A DNA stretch of 64,000 nt from Fusibacter_C sp942493125 (GCA_942493125.1 OW818667.1:806001-870000), one strand, 5' to 3'. Counted from the stretch's first letter, positions 1-9,145 are shown. A program made the numbers and translations. The notes: generated from the sequence alone by a model not told the origin.

Positions 1-273
1 TTCGAGGAGTTGTTTCGGTGTCAAACAACCACCAATCGTTGAGAGTTTAAGTGCTGACGAAAGTTCGAAAAATGGTCCTATTGGCGGCGTACCGATTTGA
101 ATCAACATACCTGTCGCTTCAGTCGTTTCCTTTTGCCAAGCGATGACTTCATCATAAGTTGATGAAGGCTTTAGCGACTGACAAAGGGCTTTGCCTAGAG
201 ATGAAGACGCCTTATTTTCCAACATTTCCATAACTTTATTGTATTCTAATACCCGTAGTGCCTTTTCATTCAT
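1..273 (-). CDS. mutS2: Endonuclease MutS2, N-terminal fragment (gene runs off the window)
   Basis: The 91 visible codons match the start of MutS2: a leucine-rich helix with the pattern ALRVLEYNKV, then a second helix and a KETTEA segment as in the N-terminal MutS-core region. MutS2 is a DNA-binding ATPase with a C-terminal Smr nuclease; in Bacillus it acts on recombination and in rescue of collided ribosomes. None of the ATPase or Smr region is in the window. The ATG at 273 has a clear AGGAGGT seven bases upstream. It lies downstream of zapA on the same strand, a neighbourhood common in Firmicutes, but a terminator separates the two. Identification rests on the N-terminus alone. Confidence 0.82.
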   Translation of the reverse strand, partial: MNEKALRVLEYNKVMEMLENKASSSLGKALCQSLKPSSTYDEVIAWQKETTEATGMLIQIGTPPIGPFFELSSALKLSTIGGCLTPKQLLE

Positions 274-353
274 GAGTGTTACCTCCTAATTCTATTCAAT
301 ATCGCGATTGAAGGAATGACTCTCGTCAGAATTCATGTTTCACTTCATTATTA

Positions 354-384
354 CAATAAAAAAGCGCCTTCGTCCAAGGCGCTT
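354..384 (-). terminator. Rho-independent terminator after zapA
   Basis: A perfect 9-bp stem (AAGCGCCTT at 362-370 with AAGGCGCTT at 376-384) is followed on the minus strand by a run of T, just past the zapA stop. Confidence 0.85.
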
Positions 385-392
385 AAGGGTTG

Positions 393-935
393 CTACGTGG
401 TTTCCTCGTCGAAATCAATCATACTCGACTGAACTTCTTTGTGGGAAAACTCTTTTTCAAGCTCAAGAACTTCGTCTCTTGATTTTCTTAAATTTTCTTC
501 CTTTGAACGCAATTCGTTATCTAATTTATCCATGCGTTTGCGCAATTGAGCAACGCCAGTTTCGTAAATATTGGAAGAATCTATTAAGCGCGAAAATTCT
601 TGAATCATCTTTTCATAAGCATTGCTACGACGTTCGTACTCACTTACAACGGCGTCGAGTTCGTCTCTTGCGCTCTTAAGCTCATACTGAGGCGAGTTGA
701 TGCGTTTTTCAAGTTCATCCTTTTCGTTGATCACTTTGTGTAATTCGTCAGCGATATTTAATGCGGTTAAAACACCTATCATAGACATGCTAAGTTTTTT
801 ATTACTGCTAAACGTCTCTCTCATCTTGTCGTCAACATAGTTTGCAACACGTTGCATATGTTCGCGTGAGTCTTCACTGACCAATGTATAGTCTCTATCC
901 ATTATTTTAACGGTAACTTTATTTTTATCACTCAT
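393..935 (-). CDS. zapA: Cell division protein ZapA with long coiled-coil tail
   Basis: ZapA binds and bundles FtsZ filaments at mid-cell. Residues 1-65 show the family pattern: KVTVKIMDRDYTL, then a helix with VANYVDDKM and an alanine-rich helix ALNIADEL. From about residue 66 onward the chain is strongly heptad-like and charged, so it should be a long coiled coil. At 180 residues it is clearly longer than the short ZapA of Bacillus subtilis. The start has an AGGGGTG ribosome site. The gene sits between cvfB and mutS2. Family assignment is firm; the role of the extended tail is unknown. Confidence 0.85.
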   Translation of the reverse strand: MSDKNKVTVKIMDRDYTLVSEDSREHMQRVANYVDDKMRETFSSNKKLSMSMIGVLTALNIADELHKVINEKDELEKRINSPQYELKSARDELDAVVSEYERRSNAYEKMIQEFSRLIDSSNIYETGVAQLRKRMDKLDNELRSKEENLRKSRDEVLELEKEFSHKEVQSSMIDFDEETT

Positions 936-970
936 CCGCTCACCCCTATCGCTTCTTTGATTTCTATTCT

Positions 971-999
971 ATTATACTAAATTTATTATAGATTTCACA
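971..999 (-). promoter_or_regulatory. Probable sigma-A promoter of zapA
   Basis: On the minus strand a consensus -10 TATAAT (971-976) is preceded at 16 bp by GTGAAA (993-998) as a moderate -35. It lies between the cvfB stop and the zapA start, so zapA can be transcribed on its own. Confidence 0.5.
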
Positions 1000-1008
1000 G
1001 AAAAAAGG

Positions 1009-1848
1009 CTAGTTTTCAATTTTTTTTATGCCATCCTCAAGGATTTGTATTTTACCTTCCTTAAGCAGACGGCCCACCGCTCTCTTAAATGCGCGTTTAC
1101 TTAGGTTCAATTTTCTTTTGATATCTTCAGGTTCGCTCTCGTCATTTAAATAAAGCATACCACCAGCATCATCCAGAACTTTCATTAAGAGGTCAACATC
1201 GTCGTTGATCTGCACAGCTGATTTTTCTCTAATGCTCAAGTTTACTTTACCGTCTTCTCTAACGCGTGTGATTCTCGCTTCGAGTTTGGCGCCTTCTTTA
1301 ATTTCTTTATAGAGTTCATGCTTTGGTATCAAACCATGATACGTATCTTCAATCGCAAAGAATGCGCCCATTTCTGGTTTAAGTTCATAAATGGTTCCTT
1401 TAACGTGTTCGCCAACTTTAAAATGCGTACCATCCTTGAGGTGGTTGAATATTTTCATCGTTGCACAAAGCTGATCGTTTTGATCGATATAAACTTGAAC
1501 GAGAACCTTTCTGCCTTTTTGTGGGGTTCCCTTTGTCTCATTGTAAGGCATGTAAAGGTCTTTATCTAACCCCATATTTAAAAAGAAGCCGCTTTTGATG
1601 TCGCTGACTACTTCAAGAAAACCTATTTGACCTAAAGTCAAAAGAGGTGTTTGTAGTGTTGCAGTCAGTCTTTGTTCTGAGTCTTTATAGATGAATACTG
1701 ATAATTCAGCGTCGATTTCTATGTCTTTAGGAACAAATTTATTTGGTAATAGTACTTCGAATTCACCGTTCTTCTCGTCACTCAAATAAGCTCCGAATTC
1801 CGATAATCGATTGACATATGCCTTTTGTATCTTGCCTAGTGCTAGCAT
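1009..1848 (-). CDS. cvfB: CvfB-type S1 RNA-binding protein
   Basis: The length (279 aa) and layout match CvfB (YitL), an RNA-binding protein with tandem S1 domains and a C-terminal winged helix, linked to virulence-gene expression in Staphylococcus. An N-terminal S1-like barrel begins ALGKIQKAYV. A third S1 domain at about 147-210 contains VKGTIYEL and VNLSIREK. Residues 218-279 form the winged helix with KRKLNLSKRAFKRAVGRLL. A minus-strand -10 TATAAT occurs at 1887-1892 upstream. The ribosome site AAGGGG lies 10 bases before the ATG. The mRNA targets are not known. Confidence 0.85.
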   Translation of the reverse strand: MLALGKIQKAYVNRLSEFGAYLSDEKNGEFEVLLPNKFVPKDIEIDAELSVFIYKDSEQRLTATLQTPLLTLGQIGFLEVVSDIKSGFFLNMGLDKDLYMPYNETKGTPQKGRKVLVQVYIDQNDQLCATMKIFNHLKDGTHFKVGEHVKGTIYELKPEMGAFFAIEDTYHGLIPKHELYKEIKEGAKLEARITRVREDGKVNLSIREKSAVQINDDVDLLMKVLDDAGGMLYLNDESEPEDIKRKLNLSKRAFKRAVGRLLKEGKIQILEDGIKKIEN

Positions 1849-1935
1849 GGTTTCTCAACCCCTTTATTTGTTATAGTCTGATATTCATTATATCATTTTT
1901 TAGGATGATGTACGAGTTATGATTAATTTTAAGCA

Positions 1936-1963
1936 TAAAAAAAGCCTCGGTTTAACCGAGGCT
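1936..1963 (-). terminator. Terminator of the cold-shock gene
   Basis: A 10-bp perfect stem, AGCCTCGGTT with AACCGAGGCT, has a three-or-fewer-base loop and is followed on the minus strand by seven T, directly after the csp stop codon. Confidence 0.88.
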
Positions 1964-1971
1964 CTGTCTAA

Positions 1972-2175
1972 CTATCTGATTGGTGTTACGTTTTCAGCTT
2001 GTGGGCCTTTAGGTCCTTGAGCGATAGTGAAGCTTACTGCTTCGCCTTCTTCTAAAGATTTGAAGCCTTCTTTGTTGATTTGTGAAAAGTGTACGAATAC
2101 ATCTTTGCCGTCTTCACCAGTGATGAAACCAAATCCTTTTTCTGAGTTAAACCATTTTACTGTTCCATTAATCAT
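1972..2175 (-). CDS. Cold-shock protein (CspA/CspB family)
   Basis: A 67-residue single cold-shock domain with both nucleic-acid-binding motifs, KGFGFI (RNP1) and VFVHF (RNP2), and the usual opening NGTVKWFN. Such proteins bind single-stranded RNA and DNA and act as RNA chaperones. It is monocistronic: it has its own promoter 140 bases upstream, a long leader and its own terminator. Paralogues are common, so no letter is assigned. Confidence 0.96.
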   Translation of the reverse strand: MINGTVKWFNSEKGFGFITGEDGKDVFVHFSQINKEGFKSLEEGEAVSFTIAQGPKGPQAENVTPIR

Positions 2176-2309
2176 TTTTGTTCCTCCAAAATTTTTTAAT
2201 TCCTAGAAAACCTAAACTGAAAGCATTAATAAAATTTTGGAAGCTCAGATTTCAAAAGAATCATTTGTTCCAACTTATTAATTTTTTTGTTACAGGTGAA
2301 TCTAAGGTA
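2176..2309 (-). promoter_or_regulatory. Long 5' leader of the cold-shock mRNA
   Basis: About 134 untranslated bases separate the predicted transcription start (near 2309) from the csp ATG. Long structured leaders on cold-shock mRNAs act as thermosensors in Escherichia coli. Similar behaviour here is inferred from length and gene identity only. Confidence 0.55.
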
Positions 2310-2316
2310 CTTTTTA

Positions 2317-2345
2317 ATAATACACCGTTTTCCGTATCATTGCAA
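2317..2345 (-). promoter_or_regulatory. Sigma-A promoter of the cold-shock gene
   Basis: Minus strand -35 TTGCAA (2340-2345) and -10 TATTAT (2317-2322) are separated by exactly 17 bp, a near-consensus promoter. Confidence 0.8.
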
Positions 2346-2413
2346 GCCTTTTAGTGATATTTTTTTGCGCGAAATTAAATTATTGACACTATTGGGAATA
2401 TTCTGACTATTCC

Positions 2414-4033
2414 TTAAACGTTGTACATTGCATCGATTTGTTGTTGTACTTCATCCGAATCTAAGAACTCGTCGAAGTCCATCGGTTTGTCAAATAATCC
2501 AGAAGGCGTGATTTCGATGACGCGGTTTGCGATCGTCTCAATAAATTTATGGTCGTGTGATGTAAAGAGCATTGTGCCTTTGAATGCGATGAGACCATTG
2601 TTCACGGCTTCGATTGATTCAAGGTCCAAGTGATTCGTTGGATCATCGAGGATGAGTACATTTCCTTTTGACAGCATGAGTCTTGAGAACATACATCTCA
2701 CCTTTTCACCACCGGACAACACGTTGGCCTTTTTTAGTGGTTCATCGCCTGAGAACAACATTTTACCAAGGAAACCTCGGATAAAAGTCTCTGTCTTTTC
2801 TTCAGAAAACTGACGGAGCCAATCAACGAGATTAATATCCACGCCATCGAAAAATTCGGCATTGTCTTTTGGCAGATACGCTTGTGAAGTTGTAACACCC
2901 CATTTGAAAGTGCCTGAATCTGCTGTTTCTTCACCGACTAATATTTTAAACAGCATCGTTCTCGCCAAATCGTCACGGCTCATAAAGACGATCTTATCGC
3001 CTTTGTTCACTGTAAAGCTAATGTTATCAAGAACTTTGACGCCATCGACAATTTTAGTGATATTTTCAACGGTCAATATGTCTTTACCCGCTTCTCTATC
3101 TGGCGTAAAACCGACGAATGGATAGCGTCTTGATGATGGTTCGATATCTTCGATATTAATTTTCTCAAGGGTTTTCTTACGTGACGTCGCTTGCTTCGCT
3201 TTTGAAGCATTTGAACTAAATCGTGCGATAAAGTCCTGAAGCTCTTTAACTTTTTCTTCTTTTTTCTTATTCTGGTCTTTTAAAAGACGCGACATCAACT
3301 GGCTTGATTCGTACCAGAAATCGTAGTTTCCGACAAACATTTTAGCTTTTCCAAAGTCGATATCCACCATGTGCGTACACACGTTGTTGAGGAAGTGACG
3401 GTCATGGGATACGACAATTATTGTTTTTGAATAGTTGATCAGGAATTCTTCCAGCCATTTGATCGCTTTAAAGTCCAAGTGGTTGGTCGGCTCATCCATG
3501 AGCAGGATATCTGGCGTGCCAAATAGGGACTGCGCCAAAAGAATTTTTACTTTTGCGTCCGCGTGAACATCTGCCATTTTCTTTTGAAAATTGGAAGGAT
3601 GAACGCCGAGACCATAAAGTAGCTTTTCAACGTTGGATTCTGCATCCCAACCATCGAGTTCGGCAAATTCGCCTTCAAGAATGGCAGCACGCATACCATC
3701 GTCTTCCGTAAACTCTTCTTTTGCATAAAGTTCGTCTTTTTCCTTCATGATCTCATAAAGGCGTTTGTGACCCATGATTACTGTATCCATTACTGAATAA
3801 GCGTCAAATTCATAGTGGTTCTGCTTCAAGACTGCAAGACGTTCACCTGGTGTGATGAATACGTCACCTGATGTCGGTTCGATATCGCCTGATAAAATTC
3901 TTAAAAGCGTTGATTTTCCAGCGCCGTTTGCGCCTATTACACCGTAGCAGTTACCCGGTGTAAATTTCATATTGACCTCTTCAAAGAGCTTACGATCACT
4001 AAATCTCAAGCCCAAATTCGTTATTTGTATCAC
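2414..4033 (-). CDS. ykpA: ABC-F ATPase, YkpA/YbiT type
   Basis: A soluble tandem ABC ATPase of the ABC-F class, which act on ribosomes rather than on membranes. NBD1 has a good Walker A (GANGAGKST) and Walker B (LLMDEPTNHLD). NBD2 has a good signature (LSGGEK). The remaining motifs are poor: the NBD1 signature region reads VHADAKVK, the NBD2 Walker A reads SRDDLARTM, and the NBD2 Walker B ends LDDP instead of LDEP. All three belong to the same ATP site of the dimer, so one site looks canonical and one degenerate. As recalled, B. subtilis YkpA also has an irregular second Walker A. The frame is open from an ATG at 4051, but AAAGGTGG inside it points to the GTG at 4033, giving 539 aa. Confidence 0.88.
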   Translation of the reverse strand: MIQITNLGLRFSDRKLFEEVNMKFTPGNCYGVIGANGAGKSTLLRILSGDIEPTSGDVFITPGERLAVLKQNHYEFDAYSVMDTVIMGHKRLYEIMKEKDELYAKEEFTEDDGMRAAILEGEFAELDGWDAESNVEKLLYGLGVHPSNFQKKMADVHADAKVKILLAQSLFGTPDILLMDEPTNHLDFKAIKWLEEFLINYSKTIIVVSHDRHFLNNVCTHMVDIDFGKAKMFVGNYDFWYESSQLMSRLLKDQNKKKEEKVKELQDFIARFSSNASKAKQATSRKKTLEKINIEDIEPSSRRYPFVGFTPDREAGKDILTVENITKIVDGVKVLDNISFTVNKGDKIVFMSRDDLARTMLFKILVGEETADSGTFKWGVTTSQAYLPKDNAEFFDGVDINLVDWLRQFSEEKTETFIRGFLGKMLFSGDEPLKKANVLSGGEKVRCMFSRLMLSKGNVLILDDPTNHLDLESIEAVNNGLIAFKGTMLFTSHDHKFIETIANRVIEITPSGLFDKPMDFDEFLDSDEVQQQIDAMYNV

Positions 4034-4128
4034 TTTATAGCCACCTTTCAAAACATAATCCGTTCAAGTACAATGCGCACACTTTATGTAAGTATACGCT
4101 ATATACAATATTAAACACTCAACTATAA

Positions 4129-4170
4129 ATTATATCATGTTTTGTGTAAAGTACAATCCCTTTACACAAA
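4129..4170 (-). promoter_or_regulatory. Promoter of the ABC-F gene with overlapping inverted repeat
   Basis: Minus strand -35 TTGTAC (4151-4156) and -10 TATAAT (4129-4134) are 16 bp apart. A perfect 11-bp inverted repeat, TTTGTGTAAAG (4141-4151) with CTTTACACAAA (4160-4170), covers the spacer and -35. It ends one base short of the MATE stop codon. No T-run follows, so it looks more like an operator than a terminator. Confidence 0.6.
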
Positions 4171-5520
4171 TTAATGCACAATCTTCTTGCCGCGCCAACG
4201 TCCTTTTACAAGTCGGTTCATCATCAGCATTCCCCTTAATAGTTCATCAGCTGCCATGGCTAACCATATTCCAACCAGACCAAGGCCGAAATGTACGCCT
4301 AGAATGTAGGCACCCAATGTGCTGACGCCCCACATCGAAAAAATACCGACGACAACTGGATAATTGACATCGCCTGATGCCTTAAGTGCATATATGATGA
4401 CTAAATTTGCTACTCTTCCCACTTCTACGAGAATATCCACCAATAAAATTGCAGCACCAAGCTTAATAATTTCTGAATTATCCGTGAACAAACTAATCAA
4501 ATGCACTCTTAAAAGCATAAAAAGTATCGATATTGTAACGGTTATTGCCAATGCCTGCTTAAAAGACTTAATCGTCATATGATAAGCATCATCCTCTCTT
4601 CCAGCGCCAACGAGATGTCCAACCAAGATTTGATTCGCCTGAGCAATTGCCAGCGATCCGAGGTAAGTGAACCACACGATGATTTGTACATAGATACGCG
4701 TTGTCACTGTCTCAGTACCCATCATGTTGATAAATGAGAAGATGACCATCTGCGAAAATTGATAGGATATCGGTTCTCCAGCGGATGGCACACCTAGCTG
4801 AAGGAATTTCTTGAAAACAGTTTTAGGAAATGGCATTAGATGTCTCAAGTGTAGGGATATTTTCACATCTTTAAAAAGAACATAAAGCATGATAGCAACT
4901 GCGATAGTTCGACTTGCTACAGTTGATATTGCAACACCTTTGACACCTAAAACAGGTAAACCGAATGGACCAAATAAGAAGATGTAATTGCCGACAATGT
5001 TCACGATGTTCATAACAATTGCCAAATACATGGATAATTTCGTGATGCCGTGACTTTTCAGAATGACTGATGAAAAAGAAAAAAGCGCAGGAACAAATAA
5101 AAATAAAAGCGTTGTGTTTAGATAAGCTTTAGCATCCACATGGAGCTCAGTAGGCATATTGATCGCGCTGAAAAATGCATTTTGGAACAAAAATAGACCG
5201 ACTCCGATCAAACCCGAAAGTGTGAGATTTAAGATGAAGCCCAACGTATAGATTTGGTTCAGTTCATGTGTTTTAGCAGCACCCAGATATTGCGCCACCA
5301 TGATACCTGTTGCGGCAGCAGTGATGTTGAACAAAATAAGCAATGTATTCAATATCTGATTGGCATTGCCAACTGCAGCCACAGCCAAATCAGAATAATT
5401 GCTGAGCATGATTGTATCAACATTACCCATTACCATGAATAATAGTAGCTCAATAAAAATGGGGAATGCGAGTTTCAATGGATTCGTTTGATTACTAAGT
5501 AATGTTTCGGATTTTGTCAT
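4171..5520 (-). CDS. MATE family multidrug/sodium antiporter
   Basis: A 449-residue integral membrane protein with about twelve hydrophobic segments in two similar halves, the size and pattern of the NorM/DinF-type MATE exporters that expel cationic compounds in exchange for Na+ or H+. Near the start, PIFIELLLFMVMGNVDTIMLS matches the first-helix pattern of the family. The ribosome site AAGGTGAT precedes the ATG. It is followed by the ABC-F gene, which has its own promoter. The substrate cannot be predicted. Confidence 0.88.
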   Translation of the reverse strand: MTKSETLLSNQTNPLKLAFPIFIELLLFMVMGNVDTIMLSNYSDLAVAAVGNANQILNTLLILFNITAAATGIMVAQYLGAAKTHELNQIYTLGFILNLTLSGLIGVGLFLFQNAFFSAINMPTELHVDAKAYLNTTLLFLFVPALFSFSSVILKSHGITKLSMYLAIVMNIVNIVGNYIFLFGPFGLPVLGVKGVAISTVASRTIAVAIMLYVLFKDVKISLHLRHLMPFPKTVFKKFLQLGVPSAGEPISYQFSQMVIFSFINMMGTETVTTRIYVQIIVWFTYLGSLAIAQANQILVGHLVGAGREDDAYHMTIKSFKQALAITVTISILFMLLRVHLISLFTDNSEIIKLGAAILLVDILVEVGRVANLVIIYALKASGDVNYPVVVGIFSMWGVSTLGAYILGVHFGLGLVGIWLAMAADELLRGMLMMNRLVKGRWRGKKIVH

Positions 5521-5665
5521 ATTATCACCTTATGCATAATTATGGAAATTGTATAATCGCGGTTTGCTTCTATCATACTTCAACGATTTGAATATGGATA
5601 CACAATGTCACTGTGAATATTATTTGAAAAAGTAGCGTTAACAGACACTCTTTGATGTAAGTTTC

Positions 5666-5699
5666 GAAAAAAGACCCCTCATTTTTTCAAAGGGGTCTT
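5666..5699 (-). terminator. Terminator after pheT
   Basis: Stem AAGACCCCT (5671-5679) with AGGGGTCTT (5691-5699), followed on the minus strand by TTTTTT, ten bases past the pheT stop. Confidence 0.88.
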
Positions 5700-5709
5700 G
5701 TCATATTAA

Positions 5710-8100
5710 CTATCTCAACTGTGCGCCGATTTCACTTTCAAGTGATTTAAGCACTTTGTTAAATATTTTGTTAACTTCTTCATCAATCAACGTTCTGTCC
5801 TCTGATCTAAATACGAGTTCATAGGCAACTGATTTATAACCTTCAGTGATTTGTTTCCCCTTGTACATATCAAACATCTTCACTGATTCAAGCAACTCGC
5901 CACCCGTATTTTTGACGATTGTCTCAATTTGCATCGATGTGATTTCATCTTTGACAAGAACGGCCATATCCCTCTCAATTGCTGGGTACTTCGGAATAGC
6001 ACTATATTTTTTATCTTCACGGGCAATTTGAATCAAAATATTGTAATGTAAATCGGCAACATATGCACGTTCGTTTAAATCGAAGTTTTCAAGTACCAAT
6101 GGATGAATTTCACCGATTGTACCAAGAACGTGACCATTCCATAGTACATTTGCACATCTGCCTTTGTGGAATGTCGGATGGTTCATTTCCTTTTCAAAAT
6201 AATAATCTTCTATACCAAGCGTGTTGAGGACATTTTCAACAATACCTTTTAGTGTAAAAAAGTCCTCATGTTCTCCAATCAAACCGATTGTTAAATTTTC
6301 CTTCTCAATAGGTAGTTGTTTTACAGGAATTTCTTTAGGAATAAAGATGCTACCAATTTCAAATACTCTAGCCTGTTTGTTTTTTCTATTGCTGTTTCTT
6401 GCAAGTACGTCAAGCAGATTAGGCATCAAAGTTGAACGCATCACACTAAATTCTTCACCAAGTGGATTGATTAAAGCAACTTGATTTCTTAAAAGACTCG
6501 ATTCTGGCAAATTGATTTTATCGAGGTCTTTTTTCGATACAAATGAATAAGATAAAATTTCATCCACGCCATTTGCTAATAGTTCAAATTTTACGCGATC
6601 TTTAATCAACTGGGCATTTGTCTTAGCACCCCATACATCCAATTTAGGCAAAGTCATGTTGATTTTATCGTATCCATAGATTCTTGATACTTCTTCAACA
6701 AGATCAATCTCTTTTTTTAGATCCAATCTAAAATGTGGGATTATCGCCGTCAAACCATCTTTCTCGATCGTTTCTATTTCAAGCTTTCTAAGCGCTTCAA
6801 TGATTTGCTCTTTGCTAAGTTTCGTGCCGATAACGCGATTGATGCCTTCAACTGTAAATGGAATCTCTTCAGTTTTTGACCCATTTGGAAAAATATCGAT
6901 GACTCCAGGTACCACTTCGCCAGCACCGAGTAGCGTCATCAAGTAACAGACGCGATTGGCAACTTCTAAAGGCAACACATAGCTGACGCCTTTTTCGAAC
7001 TTAGACGATGCTTCTGTTCTTAAAGCTAAATCTTTAGATGTTTTTCTGATACTGGATTTATCAAAGCTCGCGACTTCTATTAAAACCGTTTGAGTCGACT
7101 CTTTAATCTCAGTATTTGCACCACCCATAACACCGGCAATGCCAACTGTTCTCGTGTCATCTGCAATGACGAGAACCTCTGAAGTCAACGTTCTTTCTTT
7201 GCCATCAAGCGTTTCAAAAACTTCGCCATCTCCAGCGCGCTTTACTTTAATTTTTCCGTTATGAAGGGCATTGAGATCGAAAGCATGAATCGGTTGACCG
7301 TATTCGATCATGACATAATTCGTGATGTCTACGATATTGTTGATAGGTCTCATGCCAGCTTGCATGAGTCTTAATTGCATCCACATAGGTGATGATGCAA
7401 TTTTTATATTTTTGATGACTTTCGCTACATATCTTGGACAAAGATCTGAATCCAATATTTCAACGCTGGCATACTGATCGATTTCAGAGCTACCAGATTC
7501 TTCATAAAGTTTAGGCAATTTTGTTTCAAGATCAAAACTCGCAGAAACTTCACGTGCCATGCCTATTATGCTCAGACAATCTGGTCTATTTGGTGTGATT
7601 TCAAATTCCACAACAGACTCATTAAGTTTAAGGGCTTCAAGGATGCTCATGCCAAGCGGATAATTTTCATCAAGTATCAATATGCCATCATCGAATTCTT
7701 TTGGAATACTCGCACTTTCAAAGCCCATCTCTTCAAGCGAGCAAAGCATGCCATCTGAAACTTCTCCTCGTAATTTGCCTCGCTTTATTTTGATTTTGTT
7801 CGCAATAACTGCACCGTTCAATGCTACAGGTATATAGGCACCGACAAATACATTGGTTGCACCAGTAACGATCTGAACGGTTTCTTTACCGACATCTACT
7901 TGACAAATGATCAATTTTTCAGCATTTGGATGTCCAGTTATTTCAATAATCTTACCCACGACGATGTTTTCAATACCTTCACAGATTTTGTAGCTGCCTT
8001 CGTTATTTGAACCTGTCAAAACAAGTTTATCTATTAATTTACGTTCGTCAATTCCTGTGAAATCGACATAATCTCTCAACCATTGAATAGGTACTCTCAT
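5710..8100 (-). CDS. pheT: Phenylalanine-tRNA ligase beta subunit
   Basis: Full-length PheT (796 aa), partner of PheS in the alpha2-beta2 enzyme that charges tRNA-Phe. The opening MRVPIQWLRDYVD is typical. Residues about 40-150 are the tRNA-binding OB domain, followed by the B3/B4 editing region, the B5 domain, the core-like domain, and a C-terminal ferredoxin-like anticodon-binding domain from about 700 (KYPAIERDMAVLV). GGAGGC precedes the ATG. Only 25 bases separate it from pheS, so both are controlled by the upstream T-box. Confidence 0.97.
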   Translation of the reverse strand: MRVPIQWLRDYVDFTGIDERKLIDKLVLTGSNNEGSYKICEGIENIVVGKIIEITGHPNAEKLIICQVDVGKETVQIVTGATNVFVGAYIPVALNGAVIANKIKIKRGKLRGEVSDGMLCSLEEMGFESASIPKEFDDGILILDENYPLGMSILEALKLNESVVEFEITPNRPDCLSIIGMAREVSASFDLETKLPKLYEESGSSEIDQYASVEILDSDLCPRYVAKVIKNIKIASSPMWMQLRLMQAGMRPINNIVDITNYVMIEYGQPIHAFDLNALHNGKIKVKRAGDGEVFETLDGKERTLTSEVLVIADDTRTVGIAGVMGGANTEIKESTQTVLIEVASFDKSSIRKTSKDLALRTEASSKFEKGVSYVLPLEVANRVCYLMTLLGAGEVVPGVIDIFPNGSKTEEIPFTVEGINRVIGTKLSKEQIIEALRKLEIETIEKDGLTAIIPHFRLDLKKEIDLVEEVSRIYGYDKINMTLPKLDVWGAKTNAQLIKDRVKFELLANGVDEILSYSFVSKKDLDKINLPESSLLRNQVALINPLGEEFSVMRSTLMPNLLDVLARNSNRKNKQARVFEIGSIFIPKEIPVKQLPIEKENLTIGLIGEHEDFFTLKGIVENVLNTLGIEDYYFEKEMNHPTFHKGRCANVLWNGHVLGTIGEIHPLVLENFDLNERAYVADLHYNILIQIAREDKKYSAIPKYPAIERDMAVLVKDEITSMQIETIVKNTGGELLESVKMFDMYKGKQITEGYKSVAYELVFRSEDRTLIDEEVNKIFNKVLKSLESEIGAQLR

Positions 8101-8125
8101 GATTTGCCTCCATTTTTATGATTTA

Positions 8126-9145
8126 CTAAAACTGTTTTATGAAACGAATGTCATTTTCGAACAATACGCGAATGTCATCAATTTCATACTTAAGCATGGT
8201 TACACGGTCTAGTCCCATACCAAAGGCAAATCCGTTATATTCCTTCGAATCTATACCACACTCTTCCAAAACATTTGGATGCACCATACCGCATCCTAAT
8301 ATTTCAATCCAACCGCTACCTTTACAGAATCTACAGCCGTCGCCACCACACTTGAAACACGAAACGTCAACCTCGCCGCTTGGTTCAGTGAAAGGAAAAT
8401 AATGCGGTCTGAATTTTGTTTTGGTTTGGCTACCAAAAAGTCTTTTGGCAAACATATCTAGCGTACCTTTTAAATCTGCCATCGTTATGTTCTTGTCGAT
8501 GACAAGACCTTCAATTTGATGAAACATTGGAGAATGTGTTGCATCAATTTCGTCGTTTCTAAAACATCTTCCTGGTGCGATGATTTTGATTGGCGGTTTT
8601 TGATTTTGCATCGTACGCACTTGAATTGGTGATGTTTGCGTTCTTAATATCAAATCATCTGTAATATAAAACGTATCTGATAAGCTTCTTGATGGATGAT
8701 CTATCGGTGCGTTTAAAGCGTCAAAATTGTTGTAAACCGTTTCAACTTCTGGTCCTTCAGCGATTTTAAAGCCCATACCCAAGAAAATCTCCATAATTTC
8801 GTCCAGTGCGACGTTAATTGGATGCTTATGGCCTCTTACAATACTTTTCGATGGCATTGTCACATCGATAGCTTCTTTTTCTAGCTGTATTTCTATTTCT
8901 AAAGACTTTTTGTCTTCTTTAACAGTATCGATCAAAATTTCTATTTCTTCTCTAATCTCGTTGGCAATTTTACCTACCAAAGGGCGTTCTTCTTGGCTAA
9001 GGTCCTTCATATTCTTAAGTACTAGAGTGACTTCACCCTTTTTTCCTAAATACTTAATTCTAAGATCTTCAAGATCTTTTAAACCCTTAACGCTTAAAAT
9101 ATCAGCTTTCGCTTGATCTAATAGCGCATGCAATTTTTCTTTCAT
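8126..9145 (-). CDS. pheS: Phenylalanine-tRNA ligase alpha subunit
   Basis: Class II synthetase catalytic subunit. The N-terminal coiled coil (about 1-85) is followed by the core with SDTFYI, TSPIQVRTM (motif 2 region) and GFAFGMGLDRVTML (motif 3). A cysteine-rich insertion (CFKCGGDGC, CKGSGW at about 250-270), common in Firmicute PheS, is present. The frame can be extended to 9175, but GGAGGA five bases before the ATG at 9145 sets the start there, giving 339 aa, the usual length. Transcription is governed by the Phe T-box immediately upstream. Confidence 0.97.
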   Translation of the reverse strand: MKEKLHALLDQAKADILSVKGLKDLEDLRIKYLGKKGEVTLVLKNMKDLSQEERPLVGKIANEIREEIEILIDTVKEDKKSLEIEIQLEKEAIDVTMPSKSIVRGHKHPINVALDEIMEIFLGMGFKIAEGPEVETVYNNFDALNAPIDHPSRSLSDTFYITDDLILRTQTSPIQVRTMQNQKPPIKIIAPGRCFRNDEIDATHSPMFHQIEGLVIDKNITMADLKGTLDMFAKRLFGSQTKTKFRPHYFPFTEPSGEVDVSCFKCGGDGCRFCKGSGWIEILGCGMVHPNVLEECGIDSKEYNGFAFGMGLDRVTMLKYEIDDIRVLFENDIRFIKQF

